From Vibrio sp. D404a (GTDB lineage: Bacteria > Pseudomonadota > Gammaproteobacteria > Enterobacterales > Vibrionaceae), in NCBI RefSeq assembly GCF_030248535.1, contig NZ_JAHGAJ010000014.1, forward strand, positions 62,001-126,000: a stretch of DNA of 64,000 nucleotides, in the 5' to 3' direction. Position numbers and translations under genes: made by a program. Shown piece by piece: positions 36,321-45,298 of the stretch. How positions within the stretch are numbered: position 1 is the first letter of the stretch; each line of letters opens with the position of its first letter. The notes below the pieces were generated by a model. It saw nothing but the letters and a program-made list of their open reading frames with translations. It was not told the DNA's origin and did no database searches.

Positions 36321-37769
36321 ATGAGCGTAAATTCTAGTTGGACTAGAGAGCAAAGGTATCGTCGTTTAGAGCAGATCACCCCACAAGAAATCGAACACAT
36401 GGAACTGGCTCGTCAGCAAGATGAAGGCTTCCCTAGTTACCACATCGCACCGAAATTTGGTCTACTGAATGACCCAAATGGCTTGTGTTACTTTAATGGT
36501 GAGCATCATATTTTTTATCAGTGGACACCAGTAGGCCCTGTTCATGGTATGAAGTACTGGTACCACGTCTCGACTAAAGACTTCGTTCATTTCACTGATC
36601 ATGGTGTGGCTCTTAACCCCGGTCAAGACTACGATTCCCATGGTGTCTATTCGGGCGGAGCTTTGGTTGAAAATGATCAAGCTTTACTCTTTTTTACGGG
36701 TAACAAACGAGACCAAAACTGGATAAGAGAGTCGACACAATGTATCGCTACTTTGTCTGCGGATGGGAAGGTAGATAAACAGGGCGTTGTCATCGAGAAT
36801 GACCACTACACTGAGCACTTTCGCGACCCTAAGGTATGGAAAAAAGACGATCAGTATTTTTTGGTGGTGGGAGCTCAAACGCCAGATGAAAAAGGGTCGA
36901 TGGTGCTTTATCAAAGTACAGACCTGACCAACTGGCAACACAAAGGTCCGATCAAAACACGCTACCAAGACTTTGGTTACATGTGGGAGTGTCCAGATTT
37001 CTTTGAGATAGATGACAAGTCAGTGATGTTGTTCTCTCCACAAGGTGTTTCTAGTAATAATCCCTACGATTTCAAGAACATTTATTCGGTGGCTTACATT
37101 GTTGGTGACAGATTGAACCTTGACTCGATGGAGCTTGAAGGCCATCAAGACATTATTCAACCTGACTACGGCTTCGACTTTTATGCCCCTCAAACCTATG
37201 TAGACGAAGTTGGTCGTCGTATTTTGATTGCTTGGGTTGGCCTGCCCGACATTGATGCACCGTCGGTAAAAAATCAATGGGCGGGGATGCTGTCATTACC
37301 GCGTGAGTTGCGTTTGGAAGAGGGCTACCTTGTGCAATCGCCTTTGGTTGAAATCGACGCGCTGAAAGGTGTAGGTGAAGCGTTTTCTGGTTCTCATCTT
37401 GTAGAGCAAACAAGCTTTATGCTGCGCTTGGAAGTCGACAGCGATGAGTTTGCTTTGGAGTTGAGAAATGCGCGTGGAGAGAAGGTAACGTTTAGTGCGA
37501 ATGAAAAAGAGTTCATTCTCGATCGCGGCCAAATGTCTCAGAACTACGCCCAAGAGTATGGCGATATACGCAAAGCACCAAGATTGACTCAAACACAAGT
37601 GATTGAAGTGTACGTTGATAAGTCGGTTATGGAGATCTTCATCAATGGCGGAAAGCACACCATGACCAGTCGTTTCTTTATCGATGAACTACAGCTTATT
37701 AGTGAGCAGGGCGTAAAACACGTGACCTATTATCCGATGCGTGCCGTGACAGGACTCTACCAAGAGTAG
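36321..37769 (+). CDS. scrB: Sucrose-6-phosphate hydrolase (GH32 invertase)
   Basis: Splits sucrose 6-phosphate into glucose 6-phosphate and fructose in the cytoplasm. The 482 residues have the GH32 five-bladed propeller: NDPNG with the nucleophile aspartate at about residue 50, FRDP at about 167 and the acid/base glutamate in WECPDF at about 222. A C-terminal beta-sandwich ends IFINGGKHTMTSRFF. No signal peptide. Last gene of the scr set. Confidence 0.95.
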   Translation: MSVNSSWTREQRYRRLEQITPQEIEHMELARQQDEGFPSYHIAPKFGLLNDPNGLCYFNGEHHIFYQWTPVGPVHGMKYWYHVSTKDFVHFTDHGVALNPGQDYDSHGVYSGGALVENDQALLFFTGNKRDQNWIRESTQCIATLSADGKVDKQGVVIENDHYTEHFRDPKVWKKDDQYFLVVGAQTPDEKGSMVLYQSTDLTNWQHKGPIKTRYQDFGYMWECPDFFEIDDKSVMLFSPQGVSSNNPYDFKNIYSVAYIVGDRLNLDSMELEGHQDIIQPDYGFDFYAPQTYVDEVGRRILIAWVGLPDIDAPSVKNQWAGMLSLPRELRLEEGYLVQSPLVEIDALKGVGEAFSGSHLVEQTSFMLRLEVDSDEFALELRNARGEKVTFSANEKEFILDRGQMSQNYAQEYGDIRKAPRLTQTQVIEVYVDKSVMEIFINGGKHTMTSRFFIDELQLISEQGVKHVTYYPMRAVTGLYQE

Positions 37770-37795
37770 AGAACACGTATCGTCATTCGAAAAAC

Positions 37796-37833
37796 AAACG
37801 ACCTTCAAGTTCACCTGCTTGAAGGTCGTTTTT
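37796..37833. terminator. Bidirectional terminator between scrB and the alginate lyase gene
   Basis: 14-bp perfect stem AAACGACCTTCAAG / CTTGAAGGTCGTTT with an 8-nt loop and T runs on both strands. Confidence 0.9.
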
Positions 37834-37848
37834 GTTGGTCGCTGAGGA

Positions 37849-38898
37849 TTATTTACCGTTCAGTTTCAATGCAGAGAAAGTAACGCTGTTGTAGTCACCA
37901 TTCTTCTTGTCGGTTGCAAAGTCACCAGTACCCGCACAACCCGGCCCCCAGATTGGGTGCGAATCGTTCACGCTACATTGACCGTATGCGCCGGCTTTAA
38001 AGTAGAAGTCATCTTCAGCGTAACCTGTAGGGAAGTCTTTCTCATCAATCCCTTTACTCAGGTCAATTTCGTATTTCACCGTGTCATGACGTGCGGTTTC
38101 AAATGTCAGATACATCATGGTCTCTTTCACTTCAACGCGGTAGCTGAACTCCTCACCCAACTTGATGCCCGCTTTGCCCGGCTCTTTTGGGTTTTCCCAT
38201 GTGTTCCCCCAAACTGGATAAGCGATATCAGCACGGTTTGGATCTTTCTTCGCTAAGTTACGCTCGTAGTTCCAAAAAACGGAGCCGTATTCATGACCCG
38301 GAAATTTCTTGTAGAAGATCTTAAGTGGCTCATTACCGTGACCGTATCCGGTTTTAGCCTTGATGAGCTCGTCGTGTTTTTTTGCATGGATTTGTCCTAC
38401 AACAACAGAGTGAGCAGGGTACTTTTCTGGGTGCTTGGCATTAACCGATACATGGTCAACTTTTAGTGTCGCTTCTAGCGTACCGCCGACCGCGCTGTAC
38501 TTGTCTGCTTCTGGGTGACTAGAGAGCGCCCATTGATTGAGTTTGCCATCGGTAAGAATGTTGTCGAAGTTTGCGCCGCGTGGCATTTGACGAAGTTCAG
38601 AGCGAGCGTTTTTCGAGTTCTTAGTTGTGATCGCTTTGTTGTGCACTTCAAATACAAGGTGCCCATCTTCGTTTAGGAAGAAAAAGTCTTCATGCGAGTA
38701 GCTCATCATTGCGACGCCTTCGATCTCGTCGATACGCCCATCTTCATTGATGTCTGAAGGAATGGTGATTTTCCAATTACGCATATCAAACTTATCAGCA
38801 GGCACCGCATGTGAAACACCATTATTGGCGATATCCGCCATGGCCGTGAGAGGCATAGACAACAAGATAGATGCAGCAATCAGGGTTCTTTTGTTCAT
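37849..38898 (-). CDS. Secreted alginate lyase, polysaccharide lyase family 7
   Basis: Beta-eliminates alginate from brown algae. The 349-residue product has a signal peptide ending AMA-DIAN. The PL7 jelly-roll motifs are ARSELRQM at about residue 98, VVGQIHAKK at about 167 (catalytic Q and H) and DDFYFKAGAYGQCS at about 290, whose tyrosine is the catalytic base. There is no carbohydrate-binding module, so it is a compact single-domain enzyme. An added insert near residue 47 (DINEDGRIDEIEG) looks like a calcium-binding loop. It stands alone; no alginate transporter or other lyase is in the window. Confidence 0.92.
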   Translation of the reverse strand: MNKRTLIAASILLSMPLTAMADIANNGVSHAVPADKFDMRNWKITIPSDINEDGRIDEIEGVAMMSYSHEDFFFLNEDGHLVFEVHNKAITTKNSKNARSELRQMPRGANFDNILTDGKLNQWALSSHPEADKYSAVGGTLEATLKVDHVSVNAKHPEKYPAHSVVVGQIHAKKHDELIKAKTGYGHGNEPLKIFYKKFPGHEYGSVFWNYERNLAKKDPNRADIAYPVWGNTWENPKEPGKAGIKLGEEFSYRVEVKETMMYLTFETARHDTVKYEIDLSKGIDEKDFPTGYAEDDFYFKAGAYGQCSVNDSHPIWGPGCAGTGDFATDKKNGDYNSVTFSALKLNGK

Positions 38899-38977
38899 TA
38901 TTAGTTACTCTTATTATGTAATATTGTCATACATAATAGTTATCACTGAAACAAGAAAAAGGGTTGACCGCGCTATG

Positions 38978-38993
38978 TGTAAATAAGATCACA
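38978..38993 (-). promoter_or_regulatory. Candidate CRP site upstream of the alginate lyase gene
   Basis: TGTAA-ATAAGA-TCACA is one base off TGTGA-N6-TCACA, about 80 bp before the lyase start codon. Confidence 0.5.
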
Positions 38994-39120
38994 TTTTTCA
39001 TTGGTTTTTACTTGTTCACTGTGAGGGCTGTCTTGATCTTCTTGCTAACAACTCCCTTTGCTGTAACTGCCTCTCTGACAAGCTCATCAATAAACCCATC
39101 TAAGGAGTTACAACCTTAAT

Positions 39121-39143
39121 TGCGTTATGTTATAACGTAACAA
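39121..39143 (+). promoter_or_regulatory. Candidate Zur box upstream of the dihydroorotase-like operon
   Basis: Core CGTTAT-GTT-ATAACG inside GTTATGTTATAACGTAAC (39124-39141). The GTTAT-N3-ATAAC core recurs at 43317 and 52072. It lies about 105 bp before the first gene of a COG0523 operon. Apart from this and the CRP-like site, the 38899-39248 gap holds nothing I can name. Confidence 0.75.
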
Positions 39144-39248
39144 TAAATTGAGCGTCAGCGCCTTTGTTGTGAAGGACAAAGGTAACCGCTGTTTTAGTCG
39201 GAATGGCTGCCTCAATCTTTAACAATGAAAAGGAGCTTGTTAAATACT

Positions 39249-40583
39249 ATGTCTGCAACGCTGATCAAAAATGCTCAAGTGGTGAATGAGGGGACAGTCA
39301 TAGAGACTGATGTGAGAATTGTCGGCCAGCGAATCGACCAAATTGCCAAGGGGATTGAAGCGCATCCAGACGATAAGATCGTCGATGCTAAAGGTCGCTA
39401 CCTTATTCCGGGAATGATTGATGACCAAGTGCATTTTAGAGAGCCGGGTTTGACGAACAAGGGCTCAATAGCCACTGAATCTCGAGCAGCTGTCGCTGGT
39501 GGCATTACCAGTTATATGGAGATGCCAAACGTAAATCCTGCAACGACGACAATTGAGGCTCTAGAGAAAAAGTTTGCCATAGCTGAAGAGCGTTCATTGG
39601 CGAACTACTCGTTCTATCTTGGGGCGACGGAAGATAACTTAGAGCAAATTAAACGCTTAGATCCGAAAACCCACTGTGGTGTCAAAGTGTTCATGGGCGC
39701 ATCGACTGGTAACCTATTGGTTGAAGACCCGGAAGCATTGGAAGCGATCTTCCGTGAATCACCGGTTCTAATTGTGACTCACTGTGAAAGCGGTGCAGTG
39801 ATCCAGAAAAACCTAGACAAGCTTAAGCAATCGAAAGCGACACTGGAAATTGACGATCATCCAGTATTGAGAGACGACGAAGCCTGTTATGCCTCTTCTT
39901 CTTACGCTGTTGGTTTAGCGAAGAAACACAACAGTCAGCTACACGTACTGCATATCACCACCGAGAAAGAGTTGGCCTTGTTTGAGAAAGGTCCAATTGA
40001 AGGAAAGAACATCACGGCAGAGGCGTGTGTGCACCACTTGTGGTTTAGCAATCAAGATTACGCCACTTTGGGCAACCAGATTAAATGTAACCCAGCGGTA
40101 AAGTACGCCAGCGATCGCGATGCGATAGTTGCGGCTCTTAAAACGGGTCAAATCGATATTATCGCGACGGATCATGCTCCTCACACTTGGGAAGAAAAAC
40201 AAGTCCCTTACGAACAAGCCCCTGCAGGCTTACCTCTAGTGCAGCATGCCTTGTTAACACTGTTCGATCACGTCAAAAGTGAGCGTATGAGCATGACACA
40301 AGTGGTTCAGAAAACCGCGCACAACCCATCTATCCGCTATGGTATCTGTGATCGTGGATTCATCCGAGAGGGCTACTTTGCTGACTTGGTACTTGTCGAT
40401 ACTGAATCTTCAACTGAAGTGACTCACGAAAACAGCCTATATCATTGTGGTTGGACGCCTTTTGCCGGTCATACCTTCTCTTCTCGTATTGAGAATACTT
40501 GGGTCAATGGTCAACTTGTTTATGAGAACCAAACCGTGACTGACCAACCCGTTAAAGCGATGCGTCTAGCATTTGAGCGATAG
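39249..40583 (+). CDS. Dihydroorotase-like amidohydrolase (PyrC paralogue of the zinc-starvation set)
   Basis: A 444-residue amidohydrolase. Metal-site pieces visible: DDQVHFREPG near residue 62, the lysine in CGVKVFMGASTG near 154, VTHCESG near 182, HVLHITTEKE near 240 and ATDHAPHT near 312. In the first motif the usual HxH is QxH, so one zinc ligand is missing; similar Q-containing sequences exist among Bacteroidetes-type dihydroorotases. Family knowledge: dihydroorotase paralogues next to COG0523 genes are Zur-controlled stand-ins for the zinc-dependent PyrC. The chosen start gives the family N-terminus MSATLIKNAQVV, although the AGGAG is 14 bases upstream. First gene of a three-gene operon. 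Confidence 0.82.
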   Translation: MSATLIKNAQVVNEGTVIETDVRIVGQRIDQIAKGIEAHPDDKIVDAKGRYLIPGMIDDQVHFREPGLTNKGSIATESRAAVAGGITSYMEMPNVNPATTTIEALEKKFAIAEERSLANYSFYLGATEDNLEQIKRLDPKTHCGVKVFMGASTGNLLVEDPEALEAIFRESPVLIVTHCESGAVIQKNLDKLKQSKATLEIDDHPVLRDDEACYASSSYAVGLAKKHNSQLHVLHITTEKELALFEKGPIEGKNITAEACVHHLWFSNQDYATLGNQIKCNPAVKYASDRDAIVAALKTGQIDIIATDHAPHTWEEKQVPYEQAPAGLPLVQHALLTLFDHVKSERMSMTQVVQKTAHNPSIRYGICDRGFIREGYFADLVLVDTESSTEVTHENSLYHCGWTPFAGHTFSSRIENTWVNGQLVYENQTVTDQPVKAMRLAFER

Positions 40584-40622
40584 TTTAAGGGTTCACGACC
40601 TGTAATAAAAAGAGTAAATGCA

Positions 40623-41183
40623 ATGTTAAGAAGAAACCCAAGTGGCCATATGCCGCAAGTCTCCGAGCAAGCCTTCATCGACCCTACAGCAATCATCTGT
40701 GGCAAGGTGATCATTGAGGAGAACGTGTTTATCGGCCCATATGCAGTGATTCGTGCCGATGAAGTGAACGAAGAGGGCGATATGGAAGCGATTGTCATCA
40801 AACGTGATACCAATATTCAAGATGGCGTCGTGATTCACTCAAAAGCAGGAGCGGCTGTGACTATTGGAGAGCGTTCGTCGATCGCACATCGTTCTATTAT
40901 TCATGGACCTTGTGAAGTCAGCGACGATGTTTTTATTGGATTCAACTCGGTGGTGTTTAATACTGTGATTGGTAAAGGATGTGTGATCCGCCATAACTGC
41001 GTTGTCGATGGAAGAGACCTTCCAGAGAACTTTCACGTACCGCCGATGACCAATATCGGGGCGGAGTTTGATTTAAACAGTATCTCTAAGGTACCGCCAG
41101 AGTATTCGGCGTTTTCTGAATCGGTTGTCTCGGCGAATCACACGCTTGTTCAAGGTTACAGGAGAATTGCCAATGAGCTCTAA
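40623..41183 (+). CDS. Gamma-class carbonic anhydrase-like hexapeptide-repeat protein
   Basis: A 186-residue left-handed beta-helix protein that probably hydrates CO2. Hexapeptide turns run from FIDPTAIICGKVIIEENVFIG onward. Metal ligands can be read as the histidine in GVVIHSKAG and the HxxxxH of SIAHRSIIHG. Gamma-class enzymes can work with iron or other metals in place of zinc, which suits a zinc-starvation role. It is 39 bp after the dihydroorotase-like gene and overlaps the COG0523 gene by 11 bases. Confidence 0.85.
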   Translation: MLRRNPSGHMPQVSEQAFIDPTAIICGKVIIEENVFIGPYAVIRADEVNEEGDMEAIVIKRDTNIQDGVVIHSKAGAAVTIGERSSIAHRSIIHGPCEVSDDVFIGFNSVVFNTVIGKGCVIRHNCVVDGRDLPENFHVPPMTNIGAEFDLNSISKVPPEYSAFSESVVSANHTLVQGYRRIANEL

Positions 41184-42171
41184 ACCAGCACCCATCTCAG
41201 GTGTACCCACCAATATCATTACTGGATTTTTAGGAGTTGGAAAAACATCCGCTATTCTCAATTTGATGAAGCACAAGCCAGAGGGAGAAAAGTGGGCGGT
41301 ATTGGTGAATGAGTTCGGTGAGATAGGCGTAGATGGCAGCCTGATTCAAGGGCAGAAGCCAGACGCTAAGTCTGTGTTTATTCGTGAGGTACCGGGAGGC
41401 TGTATGTGCTGTGCAGCTGGTCTTCCGATGCAAATCGCCTTGAATCAGCTACTGACAGAAGCCAAACCTGATCGTCTGTTAATTGAACCTACGGGTTTAG
41501 GGCACCCAAAAGAGGTGTTAGAGGTACTCTCTTCAGAGCATTATCGTCAGGTACTCTCTCTGCAGAAGAACATCACCCTAGTGGATGCTAGAAAGTTATC
41601 GGATACACGCTACACTGAGCACGATACCTTCAATCAACAGATCGCGATTGCTGATACTGTAGTCGGTAATAAAATCGATCTATACCAAGACGGCGACAGA
41701 GAGAAGCTGGAAGCCTACGTTGCTGCGGTGGCAAAGCCCAACACCAAAGTTGTCTTTGCTGAACACGGTGAGATTGCTCAACATGAGTTTGATGGTGATA
41801 CTCAAGCACACGCTCATGCGCATCACCACCATCATCACGGGCACAGTAAGCCTTTAGCTTCCGATATTCCGATGCCTGAAAATGGTGTGATTAAAGCGAT
41901 GAACAGTGGTGAAGGCTTCCAAAGTGTAGGTTGGCGTTTTTCTTCGGATAAAGTATTCGATCGTGAAGCGGTTATTAAGCTGTTATTGACGATGGATGTG
42001 GAGCGAATGAAAGCCGTATTCATTACTCAAGACGGCATTTTTGGTTACAACCAAACCTCTGATGGTCTGTCAGAAGCTGAACTGGACGATTGCAGCGAAA
42101 GCCGTATTGAGGTAATTGCGACTGACATTGATGCCGAGTTAGAAGATAAATTACTGACCTGTCTTGTTTAA
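41173..42171 (+). CDS. COG0523 GTPase, candidate zinc metallochaperone
   Basis: A 332-residue SIMIBI GTPase related to CobW, YjiA and ZNG1/ZigA. The P-loop GFLGVGKT is at about residues 16-23, followed by VLVNEFGEIGVDG and the family metal site GGCMCC at about 75-80. The NKID nucleotide motif is in VVGNKIDLY. A histidine run (HAHAHHHHHHGH, about 213-226) separates the GTPase from the C-terminal CobW_C domain and probably buffers or senses zinc. Co-transcription with two zinc-enzyme paralogues behind a Zur box supports delivery of scarce zinc. The start at 41173 lies 8 bases after AGGAG. Confidence 0.88.
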   Translation: MSSKPAPISGVPTNIITGFLGVGKTSAILNLMKHKPEGEKWAVLVNEFGEIGVDGSLIQGQKPDAKSVFIREVPGGCMCCAAGLPMQIALNQLLTEAKPDRLLIEPTGLGHPKEVLEVLSSEHYRQVLSLQKNITLVDARKLSDTRYTEHDTFNQQIAIADTVVGNKIDLYQDGDREKLEAYVAAVAKPNTKVVFAEHGEIAQHEFDGDTQAHAHAHHHHHHGHSKPLASDIPMPENGVIKAMNSGEGFQSVGWRFSSDKVFDREAVIKLLLTMDVERMKAVFITQDGIFGYNQTSDGLSEAELDDCSESRIEVIATDIDAELEDKLLTCLV

Positions 42172-42262
42172 TCTCGCTATGTCTTAGGTGGCTGAAGCTT
42201 GCTTTGAAACGCGTGCATTACAGTCACTGACTTATTTGCTTTGATTGATAAGTCGCGAAAAG

Positions 42263-42306
42263 AAGCCCCTATAAGACGTTAGGTCGTACTATAGGGGCTT
42301 TTTTTG
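42263..42306. terminator. Bidirectional terminator between the COG0523 and aspartoacylase-like genes
   Basis: 11-bp perfect stem AAGCCCCTATA / TATAGGGGCTT with a second small hairpin in the loop, then seven T on the plus strand and CTTCTTTTC on the minus strand. Confidence 0.85.
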
Positions 42307-42344
42307 GGGTTAATGTAATTGCGTCTTGTGTGTCTCAGGTGAGC

Positions 42345-43238
42345 TTAGGAGACAATCACTTTTTTCTTTTCAGCTAAAGCCATAGCGATGTTAGCTGCGC
42401 CATAGGCACTCTCGTTAATAAAGTGCGGGTAGACTTCCTTTTCGCTCTCCCAAAGCACATCGTATCCGAAGAATGTGGCCAGTATCGGGTCACCTTGCTT
42501 AACCACTTCGAAGTCACGTCCACATATTGTCGGGTGTACCGTTGCAGCGCGCATGCCGTCGTGATCGAGTGGGATTTGAACCTCTTCAAGGTAATAATAT
42601 GCGTCGTAGTTTTCGACCTCTCCAACCTGATCCAAATTGTGTTTTTCGACATAATCTAGAACCAAGGTCAGCATCTGTTTCATTAGTTCCAATGAGTTGT
42701 AGGTCAATGATCCATGTGCTTGAGCACCGACTTCAATCATGACGCCATGCTGGCCTGTTGTGCAAAGGTATGGTTGATCTTGCCACGGCTTACGATCTTC
42801 AAACAGGATGTTGGCATCCGGCATGCGCTGCTTAACGTAGGCGCCCATCTTTTCATAAAAAGGGTCGTTTGAAAGCAAGATGAGGGTCGCACCCATATTG
42901 CTGGTGGTGTTGTGAAGATCGACGATGAGTTGCTTGTTGTTGTCGGAGTGCATTGAAGCAATCTTTTCTGCGAGCGCTTGCTCCGCGTTGACTTGATCCG
43001 TGTCGGCTTGGCTGTTGGCGTTGTTTCCTGATGCGAACTGGCGGTTGAGGTCGTTATCGATGAAACGAACGTTCTTTTTGACTGCTTCTGGGTTACCAGT
43101 CATCGACAAGACCGAGAATGTCGCGCGGTCTGCATTGTATAAGCGATCTCGGATGAGCTTTTGTAGATAGATCCCTGTTAACTCGTTGCCATGTGTACCC
43201 GCAACCAGTAGTACGCGATTAAGTTTTTCCATGTGCAT
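42345..43238 (-). CDS. Aspartoacylase / succinylglutamate desuccinylase-family zinc hydrolase
   Basis: A 297-residue member of the AspA/AstE branch of M14 metallo-carboxypeptidases. VAGTHGNELTG near residue 13 supplies the His and Glu zinc ligands, FIDNDLNRQF near 59 the substrate arginine, and LIVDLHNTTSNMG near 108 the third zinc ligand. Members deacylate N-acyl amino acids such as N-acetylaspartate. No arginine-succinyltransferase genes are present, so aspartoacylase is the better guess. A Zur-type box lies about 75 bp upstream. Start at 43238 or 43232. Confidence 0.82.
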   Translation of the reverse strand: MHMEKLNRVLLVAGTHGNELTGIYLQKLIRDRLYNADRATFSVLSMTGNPEAVKKNVRFIDNDLNRQFASGNNANSQADTDQVNAEQALAEKIASMHSDNNKQLIVDLHNTTSNMGATLILLSNDPFYEKMGAYVKQRMPDANILFEDRKPWQDQPYLCTTGQHGVMIEVGAQAHGSLTYNSLELMKQMLTLVLDYVEKHNLDQVGEVENYDAYYYLEEVQIPLDHDGMRAATVHPTICGRDFEVVKQGDPILATFFGYDVLWESEKEVYPHFINESAYGAANIAMALAEKKKVIVS

Positions 43239-43311
43239 GATGTTCCAAATGTTACTGCGCTTGAACAGTACGCAACCTTACGGCTCGTACTAGGAGGTGA
43301 TAAAGTCAATT

Positions 43312-43334
43312 GCAATGTTATATCATAACAATTG
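43312..43334 (-). promoter_or_regulatory. Candidate Zur box upstream of the aspartoacylase-like gene
   Basis: AATGTTAT-ATC-ATAACAATT: the same GTTAT-N3-ATAAC core as at 39124 and 52072. It lies about 75 bp before the aspartoacylase-like start and about 200 bp before the divergent ABC genes. Confidence 0.7.
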
Positions 43335-43534
43335 GTTTTTTTGTATGAGTTCAGAGATTGGAAAGAGATAGGCTCGAATATAGGCAGAATCGAGAGTGGA
43401 TTTAAACGGATATTGGATTTTAATTATAGTTGACCTTGTCAACTAACTCTTTTTGGGTTACCTTTGTACCGTAAACGATTAACGCCCATCCATATCAGTT
43501 AATAGAGCTCCCCAACGCTCAAAGAAAGACCTAT

Positions 43535-45298
43535 ATGACTAAGTCTCAGTTTTTCGCGCATTACCTGCGCCTAAATCGTAAGTCCTATCTGCTTGCGATA
43601 ATTTTCATTTTTCTCGTTAACTGGCTGCAGGTGGAGATCCCACGCTACATTCAGTTGGCGATCGACCTGATTGATGATGCATCAAGCGCGGGTCACCAGC
43701 AGTTGAAAACCTACATCACAATCATCGTAGTGATGTCGATATCGATGATCATTGTCCGCATCTGGTCACGAATTTACGCACTTAACCCGGGCCGTATTAC
43801 AGAAGCTTCGCTAAAAAATACGCTTCTGGAAAAGCTCAATCGATTGCCAAACAGTTTCCACTCTCAATTCGCATCTGGCCGACTAATCTCGATCATTAAT
43901 AATGATTTGCAGGGGGTTCGTTTGCTGTTCGGTGTTGGATTTCTGCAGTTCTTTAATGCCCTGTTGGCACTGTCTTTAACGCCGTTGTGGATGTGGCGAA
44001 TCTCATCAGAACTCACCATGTACTCGGTGATCCCGATTATTATCGCGTTTGTTATCTTCCGCGTCGGTTTTGTAAGAATGAAGTCACTGCATATGGAACA
44101 CATGAAGCGCTTACAGAACCTGTCGGCACAGTTGATGAGTTACCTATCGGGCATTGATTTGATCAAAAGTCAGCAGATGTCGCCGTGGGTGAGATCAGAG
44201 ACAGAGAAGCTCAACCAAATGCTATTAGAGTGTCGAATGAAGATCACTCGAATTCAGGTGTTCTTTATGCCGGTTCTTGATTACGCCAATAACCTAATGA
44301 AAATCCTGATCCTCGGTTTAGGTGGCTACATGTTGGTGAATCAAGAACTGAGTCTTGGTGAAATCACCGCATTCCTCACTTATTCAGTGCTTTTGGCGAT
44401 GCCGTTGATGCAACTTGGGCGTATTGCGACCATCTATCAGCGCGGCATGGTGGGGATTACCAGTGCTCAAACCATCTTGAACGCACAAGTGCCAGAGCTA
44501 GATGAGACCAGTCTGAACAGCAGTGATGTTTCCGAACTCAAGGGGCAAACTTTCTCAGTCAGAAACCTTAGCTATCAGTACCAAGGCGAAGAACGTCTAG
44601 TACTCGATAACATCAGCTTTGATATTCCACCGGGTAAAAAGGTAGGCGTACTCGGTAGCATTGGTTCTGGTAAAACGACTTTGGTGAACTGCTTGAATCA
44701 TCACCTTGATGTCGCGCCGGGCAGCGTATTCCTTGGTAACCGAGACGTGACTGAATTTTCACGCAATGATCTCCGTCGATACGTGAAAACGGTAACTCAA
44801 GACCCGTATCTATTTTCGGCAACGGTGGAAGAGAACATTCGATTCGGCAGTACTAAGGCTGATATTGCGAAAGAGCAGGTGGATGAAGTGTTAAACCTTA
44901 GCCAATTGGCGAGCGATGTGGCGCGCCTAGAAAAGGGCGATCAAACCTTGGTTGGCGAGAAGGGCATTATGCTCTCGGGTGGCCAGAAGCAGCGTTTGAG
45001 CATTGCACGTGCACTTCTAGAACCTGCCGACTTAATTATTATGGATAACGTCCTATCTGCTGTGGATTACGAGACTGAGCGAAAGATCCTTGAGGGACTG
45101 TTTGAACGTCTGAAAGACCAGTCAGTGCTGGTGGTATCACACCGCGTCAATGCTCTGGAATATATGGATGAGATTATCGTCTTGAACCAAGGCAAAGTGA
45201 TCGCAAAAGGCGACCATGCCAGCCTGCTTAAAACATGCCCTTACTATTATGAAACGTGGCAGTTGCAGCAAAATGAGACGGAGGCAACCGCATGTTGA
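43535..45298 (+). CDS. Heterodimeric ABC exporter, subunit A (MdlA-like)
   Basis: A 587-residue half-transporter: six membrane helices (about 15-310) then a nucleotide-binding domain. Walker A GSIGSGKTT is near residue 370 and the signature LSGGQKQRLSIARALL is intact near 480. Walker B reads LIIMDNVLSAVD, with asparagine in place of the catalytic glutamate, so this half contributes a degenerate ATP site. It overlaps the next gene by 7 bases and pairs with it. Substrate unknown; MdlAB-like exporters are usually annotated as multidrug pumps. No substrate clue in the neighbours. Confidence 0.85.
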   Translation: MTKSQFFAHYLRLNRKSYLLAIIFIFLVNWLQVEIPRYIQLAIDLIDDASSAGHQQLKTYITIIVVMSISMIIVRIWSRIYALNPGRITEASLKNTLLEKLNRLPNSFHSQFASGRLISIINNDLQGVRLLFGVGFLQFFNALLALSLTPLWMWRISSELTMYSVIPIIIAFVIFRVGFVRMKSLHMEHMKRLQNLSAQLMSYLSGIDLIKSQQMSPWVRSETEKLNQMLLECRMKITRIQVFFMPVLDYANNLMKILILGLGGYMLVNQELSLGEITAFLTYSVLLAMPLMQLGRIATIYQRGMVGITSAQTILNAQVPELDETSLNSSDVSELKGQTFSVRNLSYQYQGEERLVLDNISFDIPPGKKVGVLGSIGSGKTTLVNCLNHHLDVAPGSVFLGNRDVTEFSRNDLRRYVKTVTQDPYLFSATVEENIRFGSTKADIAKEQVDEVLNLSQLASDVARLEKGDQTLVGEKGIMLSGGQKQRLSIARALLEPADLIIMDNVLSAVDYETERKILEGLFERLKDQSVLVVSHRVNALEYMDEIIVLNQGKVIAKGDHASLLKTCPYYYETWQLQQNETEATAC

